This document shows positions 49,783-59,343 of a stretch of DNA of 64,000 nt, one piece after another. The notes under the pieces were generated by a model. It made no database searches. It was not told the DNA's origin and saw only the letters and a list, made by a program, of their open reading frames with translations. The DNA is from an uncultured Flavonifractor sp. (GTDB taxonomy: Bacteria; Bacillota; Clostridia; Oscillospirales; Oscillospiraceae): assembly GCF_944385615.1 (NCBI RefSeq), contig NZ_CALWXV010000006.1, positions 16,404 through 80,403 on the forward strand, in the 5' to 3' direction. Position 1 is the first letter of the stretch; the number at the start of each line of letters is the position of its first letter. The translations under genes were made by a program, and so were the position numbers.

Positions 49783-50598
49783 ATGCGTAAACAGACCATT
49801 TTGACCGGGGCGGCCGCCCTGGTCCTGGCCGCTTTTCTGGCCGCCTGTAGCGGACCGGCGGTAGAGACCACCCCCACCGCCACCCTCTCCCCCACGCCTG
49901 CGGCAGAGTCCACCGCCCCCGCGTTGGAGAGCACCTCCGCTTCGGAGCCCCCTGAGTGGGGCGAGCAGGTCTTTACCCAGACCTACACCGCCGGAGACGG
50001 CACCCAGGTCATGGAGGTGCGCTACACCCTGCCCATGGTGCAGAACACCGACGCCTTCCCCGCCGGAGCGGTCATCAACGACTGGTACAAGGCCGACGGG
50101 GCCAGCCGCATGGAGAGCGCTGAGGCCAACTACGAGCAGGCGGTGGCCGATTATGATGTGTCCAAGTCCGCCGGGTTCTCCTTCTCCCCCGTCACCGAGG
50201 AGATGAGCTATGAGGTGGTCCTGTCCACCGATCAGGTCATCAGCATCCGCCGCACCTGGTACATCAACAGCGGGGCCGCCTATCCCACCGTGTTCCAGCT
50301 GGGGGAGAACTTTGACCCCCAGACCGGTATCAAGCTGACCTTTACCGACTTCTTTACCGACGCCCAAACCGTTCAGGAACGGGTGGTGGACGCCTTTATG
50401 GCCAAAGCCGACCTGGCCGCCGGCGGTTTTACCCGGGAGGAGATCGCCGGGGCCTATCAGCAGGAGCAGTTCTGTCTGACCTCCGACGGCTACACCTTCT
50501 GGCTCCAGGGCAATTCCCTCAACGCCGTCCACTCCCCGGTGGAGGTCACCCTCCCCTACGACTCTCTGAAGGACGTGAGCATGTATGCAGCCCAATAA
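49783..50598 (+). CDS. RsiV-like lipoprotein (DUF4163/DUF3298)
   Basis: Start MRKQTILTGAAALVLAAFLA, then AC, follows TTGGAGG; Cys22 is lipidated and a Thr/Pro/Ser linker follows. The domain is that of secreted RsiV-like DUF4163/DUF3298 proteins: VMEVRYTLPMVQNTD, YEVVLSTDQVISIRRTWYIN, GAAYPTVFQLGENFDPQTG and the final VEVTLPYDSLKD. In RsiV this fold binds lysozyme; here no sigma-factor gene is adjacent and no cytoplasmic anti-sigma part is present. It overlaps rlmD by 14 bases; 271 residues. Confidence 0.85.
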   Translation: MRKQTILTGAAALVLAAFLAACSGPAVETTPTATLSPTPAAESTAPALESTSASEPPEWGEQVFTQTYTAGDGTQVMEVRYTLPMVQNTDAFPAGAVINDWYKADGASRMESAEANYEQAVADYDVSKSAGFSFSPVTEEMSYEVVLSTDQVISIRRTWYINSGAAYPTVFQLGENFDPQTGIKLTFTDFFTDAQTVQERVVDAFMAKADLAAGGFTREEIAGAYQQEQFCLTSDGYTFWLQGNSLNAVHSPVEVTLPYDSLKDVSMYAAQ

Positions 50599-52213
50599 AC
50601 CGCTGGAAGGACACACCTATCCCCTGTGTATTGAGGGCTACAGCAGCGACGGCGCCGGTGTGGCCCGGCTGGACGGCATGGTGGTCTTTGTCCAGGGGGG
50701 CATCCGTGGGGAGCTGTGCCAGGTGCGGCTCACCCATGTGGGCCGCTCCGCCCTGTGGGGGGTGGTGCGGGAGGTCACCGAGCCCTCTCCCGCCCGTATC
50801 TCCCCGGATTGTCCCTATTATGACCGCTGCGGCGGCTGCCACTTCCGGCACATGACCTACGCCGAGGAGCTGGAGGCCAAGCGGGTACGGGTGGAGGACT
50901 GCCTGCGCCGCCTGGGCGGGGCGGACGTCCGGGTCACCGAGATCCTGGGGGCCGCCCAACCGGAGCGTTACCGCAACAAGGCCCAGTTCCCCGTGGCCCC
51001 CGGTCCCCGCATCGGGTTTTATCAGGCCCGCACCCACAAGGTGGTGGACGTGGCCGACTGCCTGCTTCAGAGTCAGGCGGCCGCCCGGCTGCGGGGGGCG
51101 GTGAAGGACTGGATGACGCAGTATTCCATTCCCGCCTACAACGAGAAGGCCCGCGCGGGGCTGGTGCGCCATGTGTATGTGCGGACCAACCGCCGAGGAG
51201 AGAGCCTGTGCTGCCTGCTGGTCAACGGGGTGGGGGTACCCCGGGAGCGGGAGCTGGTCAAGGCCCTTCGGGCCGCCGAGCCCGGCCTGGTGGGTATCGT
51301 GCTGGGTATCAACCAGAGCCACAGCAATGTGATTTTAGGGGACGCCTACCGCACCCTGTGGGGACAGGATTTCCTGTCCGATACCCTGTGCGGGGCCACC
51401 TTCCAGTTGTCCGTCCCCTCCTTTTATCAGGTCAACTCCGACCAGACCGAGGTGCTCTATGGCAAGGCCCTGGAGCTGGCCGGTCTGACGGGACGGGAGA
51501 CGGTGCTGGATCTGTACTGCGGCATCGGCACCATTTCTCTGGTGATGGCCCGGCGGGCGGGCATGGTGTGGGGGGCCGAGGTGGTGCCCCAGGCGGTGGA
51601 CGACGCCATTCAGAACGCCCGGCGCAGCGGGATCACCAACGCCCGTTTCCTGTGCGCCGACGCGGGCGAGGCCGCCCGGCAGCTGGCCCGAGAGGGAGTA
51701 CGCCCCCATGTGGTGTGCGTGGACCCGCCCCGGAAGGGGCTGGCGGAGGACGTGGTGGCCACCATTGCCGCCATGGCCCCGGAGCGGGTGGTCTATGTGT
51801 CCTGCGACCCGGCCACCCTGGGCCGGGACGTGAAGCGGTTTGCCCCTCTGGGCTACCATCTGGACTGCGCCACAGCGGTGGACCTGTTCCCCCGCACCGC
51901 CCATGTGGAGACGGTAGTACTTTTGTCCAAACTCAACACCAAGCAGCATATCGAGGTGGAGTTGAATCTGGACGAGCTGGATTTGACATCGGCGGAGAGT
52001 AAAGCCACCTATGATGAGATCAAAGCCTATGTGCTGGAAAAGCACGGCCTGAAGGTGTCCAGCCTGTATATCTCCCAGGTTAAGCGGAAGTGCGGGCTAG
52101 ATGTGGGGCAGAACTATAATCTATCGAAGAAGGAAGATGCCAAAGTGCCGCAGTGCCCGCTGGAAAAGGAAGCTGCAATTATGGATGCGCTAAAGCATTT
52201 TCAAATGATTTAG
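50585..52213 (+). CDS. rlmD: 23S rRNA (uracil-5)-methyltransferase with element-derived C-terminal tail
   Basis: The 542-residue product is a RumA/RlmD-type enzyme: an N-terminal TRAM-like domain, the iron-sulfur cysteines CPYYDRCGGCHFRH, RNKAQFPVA, SAM motif LDLYCGIGTISLV, and the catalytic YVSCDPATLGRD. A standard RlmD ends near residue 448 (HVETVVLLSKL). Beyond this, about 90 residues (IEVELNLDELDLTSAESKAT, then VLEKHGLKVSSLYISQVKRK and DAKVPQCPLEKEAAIMDAL) do not belong to the enzyme. I recognise this tail from other clostridial mobile elements, which replace the 3' end of rlmD on integration. Codon composition falls in GC across the tail. Confidence 0.9.
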   Translation: MQPNKPLEGHTYPLCIEGYSSDGAGVARLDGMVVFVQGGIRGELCQVRLTHVGRSALWGVVREVTEPSPARISPDCPYYDRCGGCHFRHMTYAEELEAKRVRVEDCLRRLGGADVRVTEILGAAQPERYRNKAQFPVAPGPRIGFYQARTHKVVDVADCLLQSQAAARLRGAVKDWMTQYSIPAYNEKARAGLVRHVYVRTNRRGESLCCLLVNGVGVPRERELVKALRAAEPGLVGIVLGINQSHSNVILGDAYRTLWGQDFLSDTLCGATFQLSVPSFYQVNSDQTEVLYGKALELAGLTGRETVLDLYCGIGTISLVMARRAGMVWGAEVVPQAVDDAIQNARRSGITNARFLCADAGEAARQLAREGVRPHVVCVDPPRKGLAEDVVATIAAMAPERVVYVSCDPATLGRDVKRFAPLGYHLDCATAVDLFPRTAHVETVVLLSKLNTKQHIEVELNLDELDLTSAESKATYDEIKAYVLEKHGLKVSSLYISQVKRKCGLDVGQNYNLSKKEDAKVPQCPLEKEAAIMDALKHFQMI

Positions 52214-52246
52214 CAGGTACTAAATAATAGATTCAATGTAAAATTG

Positions 52247-52286
52247 ACAATACTCCGCCCAAAGTATACTTTGGGCGGAGTATTGT
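52247..52286. terminator. Perfect 40-bp palindrome between convergent genes
   Basis: ACAATACTCCGCCCAAAGTA and its exact complement lie back to back without a loop. It is a bidirectional terminator candidate; a T run follows on the plus strand and an A run precedes it. Confidence 0.75.
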
Positions 52287-54356
52287 TTAGGATATAGAAT
52301 CTATTTCTGTTTGAATTGCGGACAAAAAGGCTTCTAATAGCTTTTGTTGAATCACAAACCGTTGTTCTTCAAAGTCGGTAACGCCAGCTGTATCCTCGTT
52401 CCAAAATTCTTTATACTTCTTAGCGACATCGGGGTTTAGTTCTAGGTGGTCGCTAGAATGGCGATAAACCTTTATTCGATGTAGTACGTCAAACAAAGCC
52501 GGATATGTTGACTTGATTTCATTCCAGAAATATTTCTTTTTCCCCAATGATTTGCCGTATTTTTCGATTGACTCAACGAAGCAACGATTACAGATATTGA
52601 AGAAATTTTCAAATTCTGGCTCGTTAGACACTGGTCCTACATTTACAAATCTATCTGCCTCGGGGAAAGAGTTTTCGCCAAAAAGTTTGCACGTTCCTGC
52701 ATTAGATATTGCTGTTTCCAGTTGACGCAAATCACGTATAATTGACTTCACACGCTGCGCGACCCATTGATTTCGTTTTTCAAGAGGAACAATTCGATAT
52801 AGGGTTGTTCTCTTTTCTCTCTTGGCTAATTCCATAGCTACGTATCTTCCAGCTACAGGCATTTTAACATATGGCAGCTTTCCATTCTCACGACCAACTA
52901 AGCCGTAACTGTACAGATGTTTTGTATACTCTGTAATTGCAGATAACTCCACAAAATCCGATGTTTGTCCAGAAGCTAGCAACTCAAACATCTCATACTC
53001 TTCTGGGTAGAATTTTTGGATTTCTGAGACAATATGACGGAAATAGTAAGCTAATTCTACATCAATATCATCTTGTAGCTTTTTTAAGTTATCTGCCGTA
53101 ACCGTAACGGGGCGTTTATCCGGGTCATTATACTGACGATTAATATAGCTACACGCTAGGCGCAGAAGCATAGGATGTCCATTAAATTGATCGTATAAAA
53201 GTTTCACAGAATCAAATTCAAATCTGATACCCATTCTGCGCCCTAAAGTCCGAATCATAGTTCTCGCTTCATCTTCAGATAATCCATGTAAATACTCCGA
53301 TTGCACGATACTAAATAGCGGATTTTGAACGCCATTAATTGTATCGATTTCTGTAACACTTGGGTTAACACCAGATAATATGAATACCAGATTCCGATGA
53401 AGGCTTTGAACAGACCAAATTGTTTGCCAAAAGTCTATAAATTCCGTTTTCCAGTGTTCATCAAGCGGAGATTTGAACGAAATATATTCGATTTCGTCAA
53501 ACATAATAATGATCTTTATGTTCTTATCTGATGCCGTTTTCACAACATATCGAAAACTCTTAATGATGTTTTGTTCATCATATTCTTTTCGAATGCGTAT
53601 TTTTAATCGTTTGGCTACATTGCTACATATTTCTCCAAGGAGTTCGTTCCAGTGAAGTTTTCTGTATGATGGAGACTTACAATCATAAAAAAATACAAAC
53701 CCAAGATGCTGTTCCCGAATAATTCGATCAATCTTAAACAAAAAGGATGTTTTACCTGTTTTGCGTAGCCCAAAGATACCTCGGTTTTCGCATCGGCGAA
53801 TCGCATCAATGTATCGTGCAGCAATTTGGTGCCGCCCAAAAAAGGAAGCCTCGTCTCTAATCGGAAGAGTATAGCCAAACAAATCTACGTCATAAAAGTT
53901 TTTCTTTAAGATTTTTCTAACATACCAGTTATCGCTAGTACTTGAAATTAAATCAGAATATAAAAAGGGAACTAGCGAACGAGATTCTTCCTCAGAAAAA
54001 GACATTATTCCTGCATAATTTTGTATTGCAGGATCTTTGGAAACCATAAAAAAGTTAAGTGTATCTATTCGGTTCATGTATGGGAACATTTTAAACAGCA
54101 TATTTGCAGCCTGTAGAGCGCGTGGCTCTAAAGTATCAAAAGGCGAATATACTAATAAAATTTCTTTCTCCAGGCCAAAAGCTTCTTTCATAAAGTCTTC
54201 TGGCTTTATCATATATGAAAAGATTGTAGTGTTATTGATGGACTTCACTTCTGCATAATTTATGTCGAAACCGTTTAGGAACGGCTTCAGGATACTTTCT
54301 TGCTCAGGATGTTCGGCCAGAAAGAGATTCATTATTTCTGATTTAATGGTTCCCAT
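52287..54356 (-). CDS. STAND/AAA-type ATPase with HEPN-like C terminus, last gene of R-M operon
   Basis: The product is 689 residues, starting MGTIKSEIMNLFLAEHPEQE with TTGGAGG upstream. Residues 1-175 are an unassigned N-terminal domain. The ATPase has Walker A GLRKTGKTS (near residue 200), Walker B IIIMFDEIEYIS (near 287), a sensor-like FILSGVNPSVTE and a winged-helix-like region (QTSDFVELSAITEYT). The C-terminal domain (550-689) has IKVYRHSSDHLELN at about 628-641; RHSSDH fits the Rx4H motif of HEPN ribonucleases (inference). It lies 31 bp after res in the same direction and is much more A/T-rich, so it was probably added to the R-M operon. A defence role is likely but unproven. Confidence 0.75.
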   Translation of the reverse strand: MGTIKSEIMNLFLAEHPEQESILKPFLNGFDINYAEVKSINNTTIFSYMIKPEDFMKEAFGLEKEILLVYSPFDTLEPRALQAANMLFKMFPYMNRIDTLNFFMVSKDPAIQNYAGIMSFSEEESRSLVPFLYSDLISSTSDNWYVRKILKKNFYDVDLFGYTLPIRDEASFFGRHQIAARYIDAIRRCENRGIFGLRKTGKTSFLFKIDRIIREQHLGFVFFYDCKSPSYRKLHWNELLGEICSNVAKRLKIRIRKEYDEQNIIKSFRYVVKTASDKNIKIIIMFDEIEYISFKSPLDEHWKTEFIDFWQTIWSVQSLHRNLVFILSGVNPSVTEIDTINGVQNPLFSIVQSEYLHGLSEDEARTMIRTLGRRMGIRFEFDSVKLLYDQFNGHPMLLRLACSYINRQYNDPDKRPVTVTADNLKKLQDDIDVELAYYFRHIVSEIQKFYPEEYEMFELLASGQTSDFVELSAITEYTKHLYSYGLVGRENGKLPYVKMPVAGRYVAMELAKREKRTTLYRIVPLEKRNQWVAQRVKSIIRDLRQLETAISNAGTCKLFGENSFPEADRFVNVGPVSNEPEFENFFNICNRCFVESIEKYGKSLGKKKYFWNEIKSTYPALFDVLHRIKVYRHSSDHLELNPDVAKKYKEFWNEDTAGVTDFEEQRFVIQQKLLEAFLSAIQTEIDSIS

Positions 54357-54387
54357 TATTTAAACCTCCAACATATATTTTGGGGTG

Positions 54388-57012
54388 TTACAATCCCTTC
54401 ACAATCTCCATAAACCGCTCCATAGAATACGCTCCCGGATAGTCCGGCTGCTTGGTCTCGAACACCATGTAATACTTGTACTGTTTTCCGGCCAGCTTCG
54501 CCCACTGGTCACCGATTTTGGCTTTCTCCTTGGACTCATCATTATCCAGGTGATCGCCCTTAGTCTCCACCATCAGTATCTTTCCACTGTGGAGCATCAC
54601 GATAATGTCGGGGTAAGCATGAACAGGTCCGTTAATCTGGAAGCCCAGTCTGGAGATGTTCCGGTGCCACCACTTGACGTTGCCCAACGCTGACAGTGCC
54701 CACACCACCTTGAACTCGTACTCGTTCATATCTTCTTCGGCGGTATAGAGCGATTTTGGCACCATCGAGGTAAATGCCGTTGGGGAGATCACCGCTGGCA
54801 GCGCATAGTTGGGCAGGCAGGAAATCTTGTCCTGCTCCAGCCAGGTATCAAAGACGCCGGAGCGATGCTGGGCAATCAGCTCCTTCACTTTCCCCTGAAT
54901 TTTTACGACATAAGGATACGGTGACTGCTCCAACTCTGAGAGCTGATCGTCGCTCATGGTGCCGATCACCCGGTCGATATATTCATCCAGTTCCCGGTCA
55001 TTGACGCAGTTCATTTTGGAAAGCTTTTGCTTGATAATGCTCTTACACACAGAAAGCCGCTTTTCCGAGGGCTGGGTGTTGAACCACTCTCGGAAAAAGG
55101 CGCTGTCGCCGCCGGACAGACGCCACGCCTTTGCGGTGCTGTCTTTGCTGTCGTCTACATCCACCCGTGCCATCTCAGCGTTGACCGTGGTGAAATCCAC
55201 ATGAGCATCTTTGTCCCGCAGAGAGAAGCCACCCTCCAAGTGCTCCAGTTCCAGGGTTTCGTGGGCTTCCGAAAACAGACTGGGGCCAGTCTCCAGCATA
55301 AACTGGGGGAAGCGCAAGGCAGAGGCTTCGTCTGCAAATTCCTCATTCATTCGGAACTGATTCATTTTGTCGCGCACCTCCGATGGAGCCTGGCTCAAAG
55401 CGGTATTGTCGGCCTGGTTGATCTCGTCCTCATAGGTTTTGTTCTGTTGCAGAGCCTGTGACAGCATGGGGTCGGACTGCATCGTTCCATCCTGCACGGA
55501 TTGCTCCGCCTCCTGTGTGGCTGCTTCAAAACGCGCCTTCAAATCCGAGCCGTCTACCTCCGGCAGATCTGGTTCGTCAGCGGGAGGCGGGACAATAGGA
55601 AGTTGCTCCGGCTCCTGGGTGGGCGCAGCCGTAATGGGCACGTCCACATCCTGTGCCCGGTAGTCGCGGCTGCTGAAACCGGCGCTGTTCAGCCCGGCCA
55701 CCACCTTCTCCAGCGTCTGGTGGAAGTCTGCGGAAGATGTGATGACATAGGAGAGATTCAGTACCTCGCTGCTGTTCTTCTGCGTATAGGGCAGCCGAAG
55801 CACCCGTCCCAAAATCTGCTCCACATCCACGGTAGAAGTGCGGTTTGCCACCGTGGCCAGCACATAGGCAAAGGGGCAGTCCCAGCCCTCTTTCAGAGCA
55901 TTGACAGTGATGATGTACCGGATGGGGCAGTCTGGGGACAGCAAGTCCACATTTTTCAGCTCGTCCTTATCGCCGGTTTTGATGGCGATTTCCTGTTCGG
56001 AAATGCCGCCGTCCACCAGCGTTTTCTTTATTTTTTCGTATGTGGTGCTGTCTGCATTGTTGCGGGGCTGGGCCTGGAAAAGAACGATGGGGCGAATATA
56101 GCGTCCGCTGGTTTCCTGCTCTCGTTTAGCCTGTGCCTCCAGTTTGGCACGAATGGCGATAGCATCCCCATACACATCGGCCTGAGATTTACGGTTGTAG
56201 ACGATGACCGGCAGTTTGACCATGTTGGCCTTTTTCAGGCGTGCAGCATCCACAAAAGAGATGATATTGCTTTTCTTCTTGGGGGTGGCGGTCAGGTCAA
56301 ACACAAAGCTGGGATTAAAGTTTTGCAGCATTTCCACACTCAAATCCGAAGTGGCATGGTGGCTTTCGTCCACGATGACCACCGGATTCAGATAGCGGAT
56401 TACCTGGATCAACGCCGTTTCATCGGTATCAGCCAGTAGAACCGACGGATCATCCATCCACTTTGCAAACTCGGCCAGATAACCGTTCTCCTGATAGGCT
56501 TTGCGCCCTTCTTTTTTGCTGGTGCGGAAGGAATCATAGCTGAGCACAAACAAGGAAAGCTGTTCTGTCACAGCAGAGGGGGTGAAGTTCTGCCCCATGA
56601 GGGCCTGTTCCTTGGAGTACACCTGCACCCGCCCGCCAAAATCCACATCCAGCCGCTGGCGATAGGGATGGTCTGGATTTTCCAGCGCCTTACGGGTCTG
56701 GGTCAGAATGGCCTCAGAGGGCACCAGCCATACAACGGCCTTGGCCCGGCGCTGGGGCATGGCGTCAAAAATCGTCCGAAGAGAACTGGCGGCGATATAG
56801 GTCTTGCCGCCGCCGGTGGGCACCTTGGCACACACATGGGGCACACCGGGGAGCGCATTCACATAATTGGGCATACCGCCGAAGCCCACCAGAACATTTT
56901 TTTCGTTCCAGAGGGCCTGATACGCCTTTGCCGGGCTTTGCAGTTCCACCACCAGCTCCAGGTAGCGTGCAAGATCGGCAATGACTTCTTTCTGATAGGA
57001 TTTCAGTTCCAT
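54388..57012 (-). CDS. Type III restriction endonuclease Res subunit
   Basis: The 874-residue protein has an SF2 helicase domain with AKVPTGGGKTYIAA (Walker A, near residue 66), VVIVDESHHAT (near 213), FDLTATPKKKS, NALKEGWDCPFAYV and EQILGRVLRLPY. A mixed linker (residues 480-560, Pro/Glu/Asp-rich) follows. The C-terminal nuclease domain has AYPDIIVMLHSGKILMVETKG, a PD-(D/E)XK site near residues 800-818. It translocates from the Mod recognition site and cleaves DNA when two sites converge. It starts 14 bp after mod. Confidence 0.92.
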   Translation of the reverse strand: MELKSYQKEVIADLARYLELVVELQSPAKAYQALWNEKNVLVGFGGMPNYVNALPGVPHVCAKVPTGGGKTYIAASSLRTIFDAMPQRRAKAVVWLVPSEAILTQTRKALENPDHPYRQRLDVDFGGRVQVYSKEQALMGQNFTPSAVTEQLSLFVLSYDSFRTSKKEGRKAYQENGYLAEFAKWMDDPSVLLADTDETALIQVIRYLNPVVIVDESHHATSDLSVEMLQNFNPSFVFDLTATPKKKSNIISFVDAARLKKANMVKLPVIVYNRKSQADVYGDAIAIRAKLEAQAKREQETSGRYIRPIVLFQAQPRNNADSTTYEKIKKTLVDGGISEQEIAIKTGDKDELKNVDLLSPDCPIRYIITVNALKEGWDCPFAYVLATVANRTSTVDVEQILGRVLRLPYTQKNSSEVLNLSYVITSSADFHQTLEKVVAGLNSAGFSSRDYRAQDVDVPITAAPTQEPEQLPIVPPPADEPDLPEVDGSDLKARFEAATQEAEQSVQDGTMQSDPMLSQALQQNKTYEDEINQADNTALSQAPSEVRDKMNQFRMNEEFADEASALRFPQFMLETGPSLFSEAHETLELEHLEGGFSLRDKDAHVDFTTVNAEMARVDVDDSKDSTAKAWRLSGGDSAFFREWFNTQPSEKRLSVCKSIIKQKLSKMNCVNDRELDEYIDRVIGTMSDDQLSELEQSPYPYVVKIQGKVKELIAQHRSGVFDTWLEQDKISCLPNYALPAVISPTAFTSMVPKSLYTAEEDMNEYEFKVVWALSALGNVKWWHRNISRLGFQINGPVHAYPDIIVMLHSGKILMVETKGDHLDNDESKEKAKIGDQWAKLAGKQYKYYMVFETKQPDYPGAYSMERFMEIVKGL

Positions 57013-57026
57013 TTCTTCACGCTCCT

Positions 57027-58784
57027 TTACAGCCGGGCAATATCTCGGGGGATTTTCTTAAAGGTGATATTGTGCTTGTATAGTGTCTCCTGCGAGATGG
57101 CGCACAGGTCGGCATAGATGGTGTAGCCCTCGGCTTTGGTCTGGATGGTAGCCAAAAAGGCGTAGTCCAGCGTGGTGACGCTTTCCCGCTCATAATAGAA
57201 GTAATAGGCGGTGTTGCGGCACAGGCCCATGAAGTAGGGCTCGTCCACAGGCTGTTCGGCAGACAGGGGCTCTTTGGTCTCCATGTAGTAGACGTATTCC
57301 CTGATTTTCTGCGGGCCCACTTCTTCATTGAGGTTGCCGTCCGGCAGCAGAAGCACAGGCCCCAGCTCATAGTAGCTGAAATTGCCGCCGGTGCCTTCCA
57401 CAGCTTTTTTGCCCTCTCCGTAGCCATCAATCACCCGTTTAACACGCTCGGCGGTAATGCTGTCGGCGTAGTCCATCATTTCCACAAGGATGAATTTACG
57501 GTTGCCGCCGTCGGCCTTGTTCATGTTGAGTACAGCATGGGCGGTGGTGCCGGAACCAGCAAACGAATCGAGAATTAGGGCCTTTCGATTCCCCGCAATT
57601 GTGAGTATACGCTCGATTAAACGGGAGGGTTTTGGAGTGTCGAAAGGAGACTTATTGTTGAAAATAGATTTTAGAGTTTTTGCGGCTTCATCTGTGTGCC
57701 CTACTTCCTCAAAAGACCAATAGTTTGTTGGTAACCTTCCTCCAACTCCGTCAAGATATGTTTTTCTGCGAATACCGCTTTTCCCTCGATTTGAAAAACA
57801 CAAGAGTGGCCATTTACCTCTATCGTAAATCTGCAAAGCTTTTTTACGAGCTACATCTATTGTATCTGTAAGCATTATGGCCATCACATCATGGCGTACA
57901 TCATCGACACTGACACCACATATTTCTGCCCGCCGCTCATCATCGCCAATTTGACGTAACTCATAATTGCCCCATCCAAGCATAATTTCAAGCACTTGCT
58001 CCTGCCCAAATGCCCAATGCCGCCCATTCGTAGGATAGATCAAACTTCCAGTAAAGGGGTGCTGAACAGCATATACCATGCCTGGATGTGTGGAGGCTCC
58101 TGGGGCAAAAGCATCACTGCTTTTCCACGGCATATCGTCATTATCAGGGTTCTTATATCGAGCATTCATTTCCTCTGTACGAGGTAATTTATTTGGATTC
58201 CAGCCTGGCTGTTTACTGTAAACAATCAGGTGCTCCACTTCGTTCACAATCCCTTTGGAGTCGTTTCGGGTAGAGTATGTCCGCTGCCATGAAATGTTTG
58301 ACACAAAGCAGCTGCTTCCAAAAATCTCGTCACAAATTAGATTCAAATTGGCATACTCAGTATCATCAATACTGATAAAAATAACTCCGTCATCCGCTAA
58401 CAGTCGCTGCAACAACTTCAAGCGGGGATACATCATACACAGCCACTTGTCATGCCGGGAAAGGTCCTCGCCCTCTTTGCCAACCACTTCGCCCAGCCAC
58501 TTTTTGATCTTGGGGTCATTGACGTTATCGTTGTACACCCAGCCCTCGTTGCCGGTGTTGTAGGGAGGATCGATGTAGATGCACTTCACCTTGCCCTCGT
58601 ACTGGGGCAGCAGGGCTTTTAGCGCCTCCAGATTGTCGCCATGGATAATCATGTTTTCGCTGCCGTTGTCCTCGGCGTGCTGCCCAGCTCCATCATAGCT
58701 GTACTGGCGCTCCAGCACCCGATAAGGCACCTCCTGGTGGTGGTTTACCACTTTATCTTTTCCAATCCATTCAAGTGTTGGCAT
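57027..58784 (-). CDS. Type III DNA adenine methyltransferase Mod subunit
   Basis: The 585-residue protein has catalytic motif IV CIYIDPPYNTG (near residue 73) and SAM-binding motif I LDSFAGSGTT (near 403), the order of a beta-class N6-adenine methyltransferase. The region between, about residues 150-395, contains the target-recognition domain and is clearly A/T-richer (57.58-58.35 kb) than both ends, suggesting a swapped recognition domain. It modifies one adenine within an asymmetric site and guides Res. It overlaps the upstream membrane-protein gene by 14 bases. Confidence 0.93.
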   Translation of the reverse strand: MPTLEWIGKDKVVNHHQEVPYRVLERQYSYDGAGQHAEDNGSENMIIHGDNLEALKALLPQYEGKVKCIYIDPPYNTGNEGWVYNDNVNDPKIKKWLGEVVGKEGEDLSRHDKWLCMMYPRLKLLQRLLADDGVIFISIDDTEYANLNLICDEIFGSSCFVSNISWQRTYSTRNDSKGIVNEVEHLIVYSKQPGWNPNKLPRTEEMNARYKNPDNDDMPWKSSDAFAPGASTHPGMVYAVQHPFTGSLIYPTNGRHWAFGQEQVLEIMLGWGNYELRQIGDDERRAEICGVSVDDVRHDVMAIMLTDTIDVARKKALQIYDRGKWPLLCFSNRGKSGIRRKTYLDGVGGRLPTNYWSFEEVGHTDEAAKTLKSIFNNKSPFDTPKPSRLIERILTIAGNRKALILDSFAGSGTTAHAVLNMNKADGGNRKFILVEMMDYADSITAERVKRVIDGYGEGKKAVEGTGGNFSYYELGPVLLLPDGNLNEEVGPQKIREYVYYMETKEPLSAEQPVDEPYFMGLCRNTAYYFYYERESVTTLDYAFLATIQTKAEGYTIYADLCAISQETLYKHNITFKKIPRDIARL

Positions 58785-59319
58785 GGGGATTATCCTCCTG
58801 TCGGTTTGGCGCTTGATTGGCTGCGTTAGTATTGATCATTTGAGCAAACGCACCAGCTACCTTTGCAAGCTCTGTCTGTCCTTTTTGGATGATCTGTTGC
58901 TGATCCATTGCCTCCATCATCCCTTTCGGAACATAAGGATTCTGAATGGTTTCCCATGTGATTTTATCCTTATATCCAAGAGAAATAGCCATTTTCTCAA
59001 GTAATTTATCTTGTGCTTGCTGCATTTGCTTTAACTGTATTTCATCTGGGTCCTTGACACAAAGAGCATGATAATATTCACTCCAAGCCTGTCGAACATT
59101 TTTATCATCCGAAAAAACAATATCAATAATGTTCATGGCTCGTGTACTTTCAACGGACCAGCCGATTCTGTTCATCATCATCGTCTTAAACACGTCCATT
59201 TTATCTTTTCGTTTTGCTGAAACATTTTGCAAATGCTGACCAATTATCACGGCTATTATGGGAATCAGGATAAGTGCAAGCAAGTTCAAAATGGCAGTTA
59301 CAATTTCAAATGGAGTCAT
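58771..59319 (-). CDS. Membrane protein of the R-M operon (DUF6680-like)
   Basis: The 182 residues begin with one membrane segment (IVTAILNLLALILIPIIAVI), then a helical cytoplasmic part with KMDVFKTMMMNRIGWSVEST, RAMNIIDIVFSDDKNVRQAW and SEYYHALC, and a Gln/Asn-rich end. The pattern resembles DUF6680 proteins, small membrane proteins seen next to restriction and other defence genes; this assignment is from memory. It lies between the XRE gene (24 bp) and mod (overlap), so its product is made together with the R-M enzymes. Function unknown. Confidence 0.65.
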   Translation of the reverse strand: MTPFEIVTAILNLLALILIPIIAVIIGQHLQNVSAKRKDKMDVFKTMMMNRIGWSVESTRAMNIIDIVFSDDKNVRQAWSEYYHALCVKDPDEIQLKQMQQAQDKLLEKMAISLGYKDKITWETIQNPYVPKGMMEAMDQQQIIQKGQTELAKVAGAFAQMINTNAANQAPNRQEDNPHANT

Positions 59320-59343
59320 AGATCTCCCTCTCTTTCTATCTTG

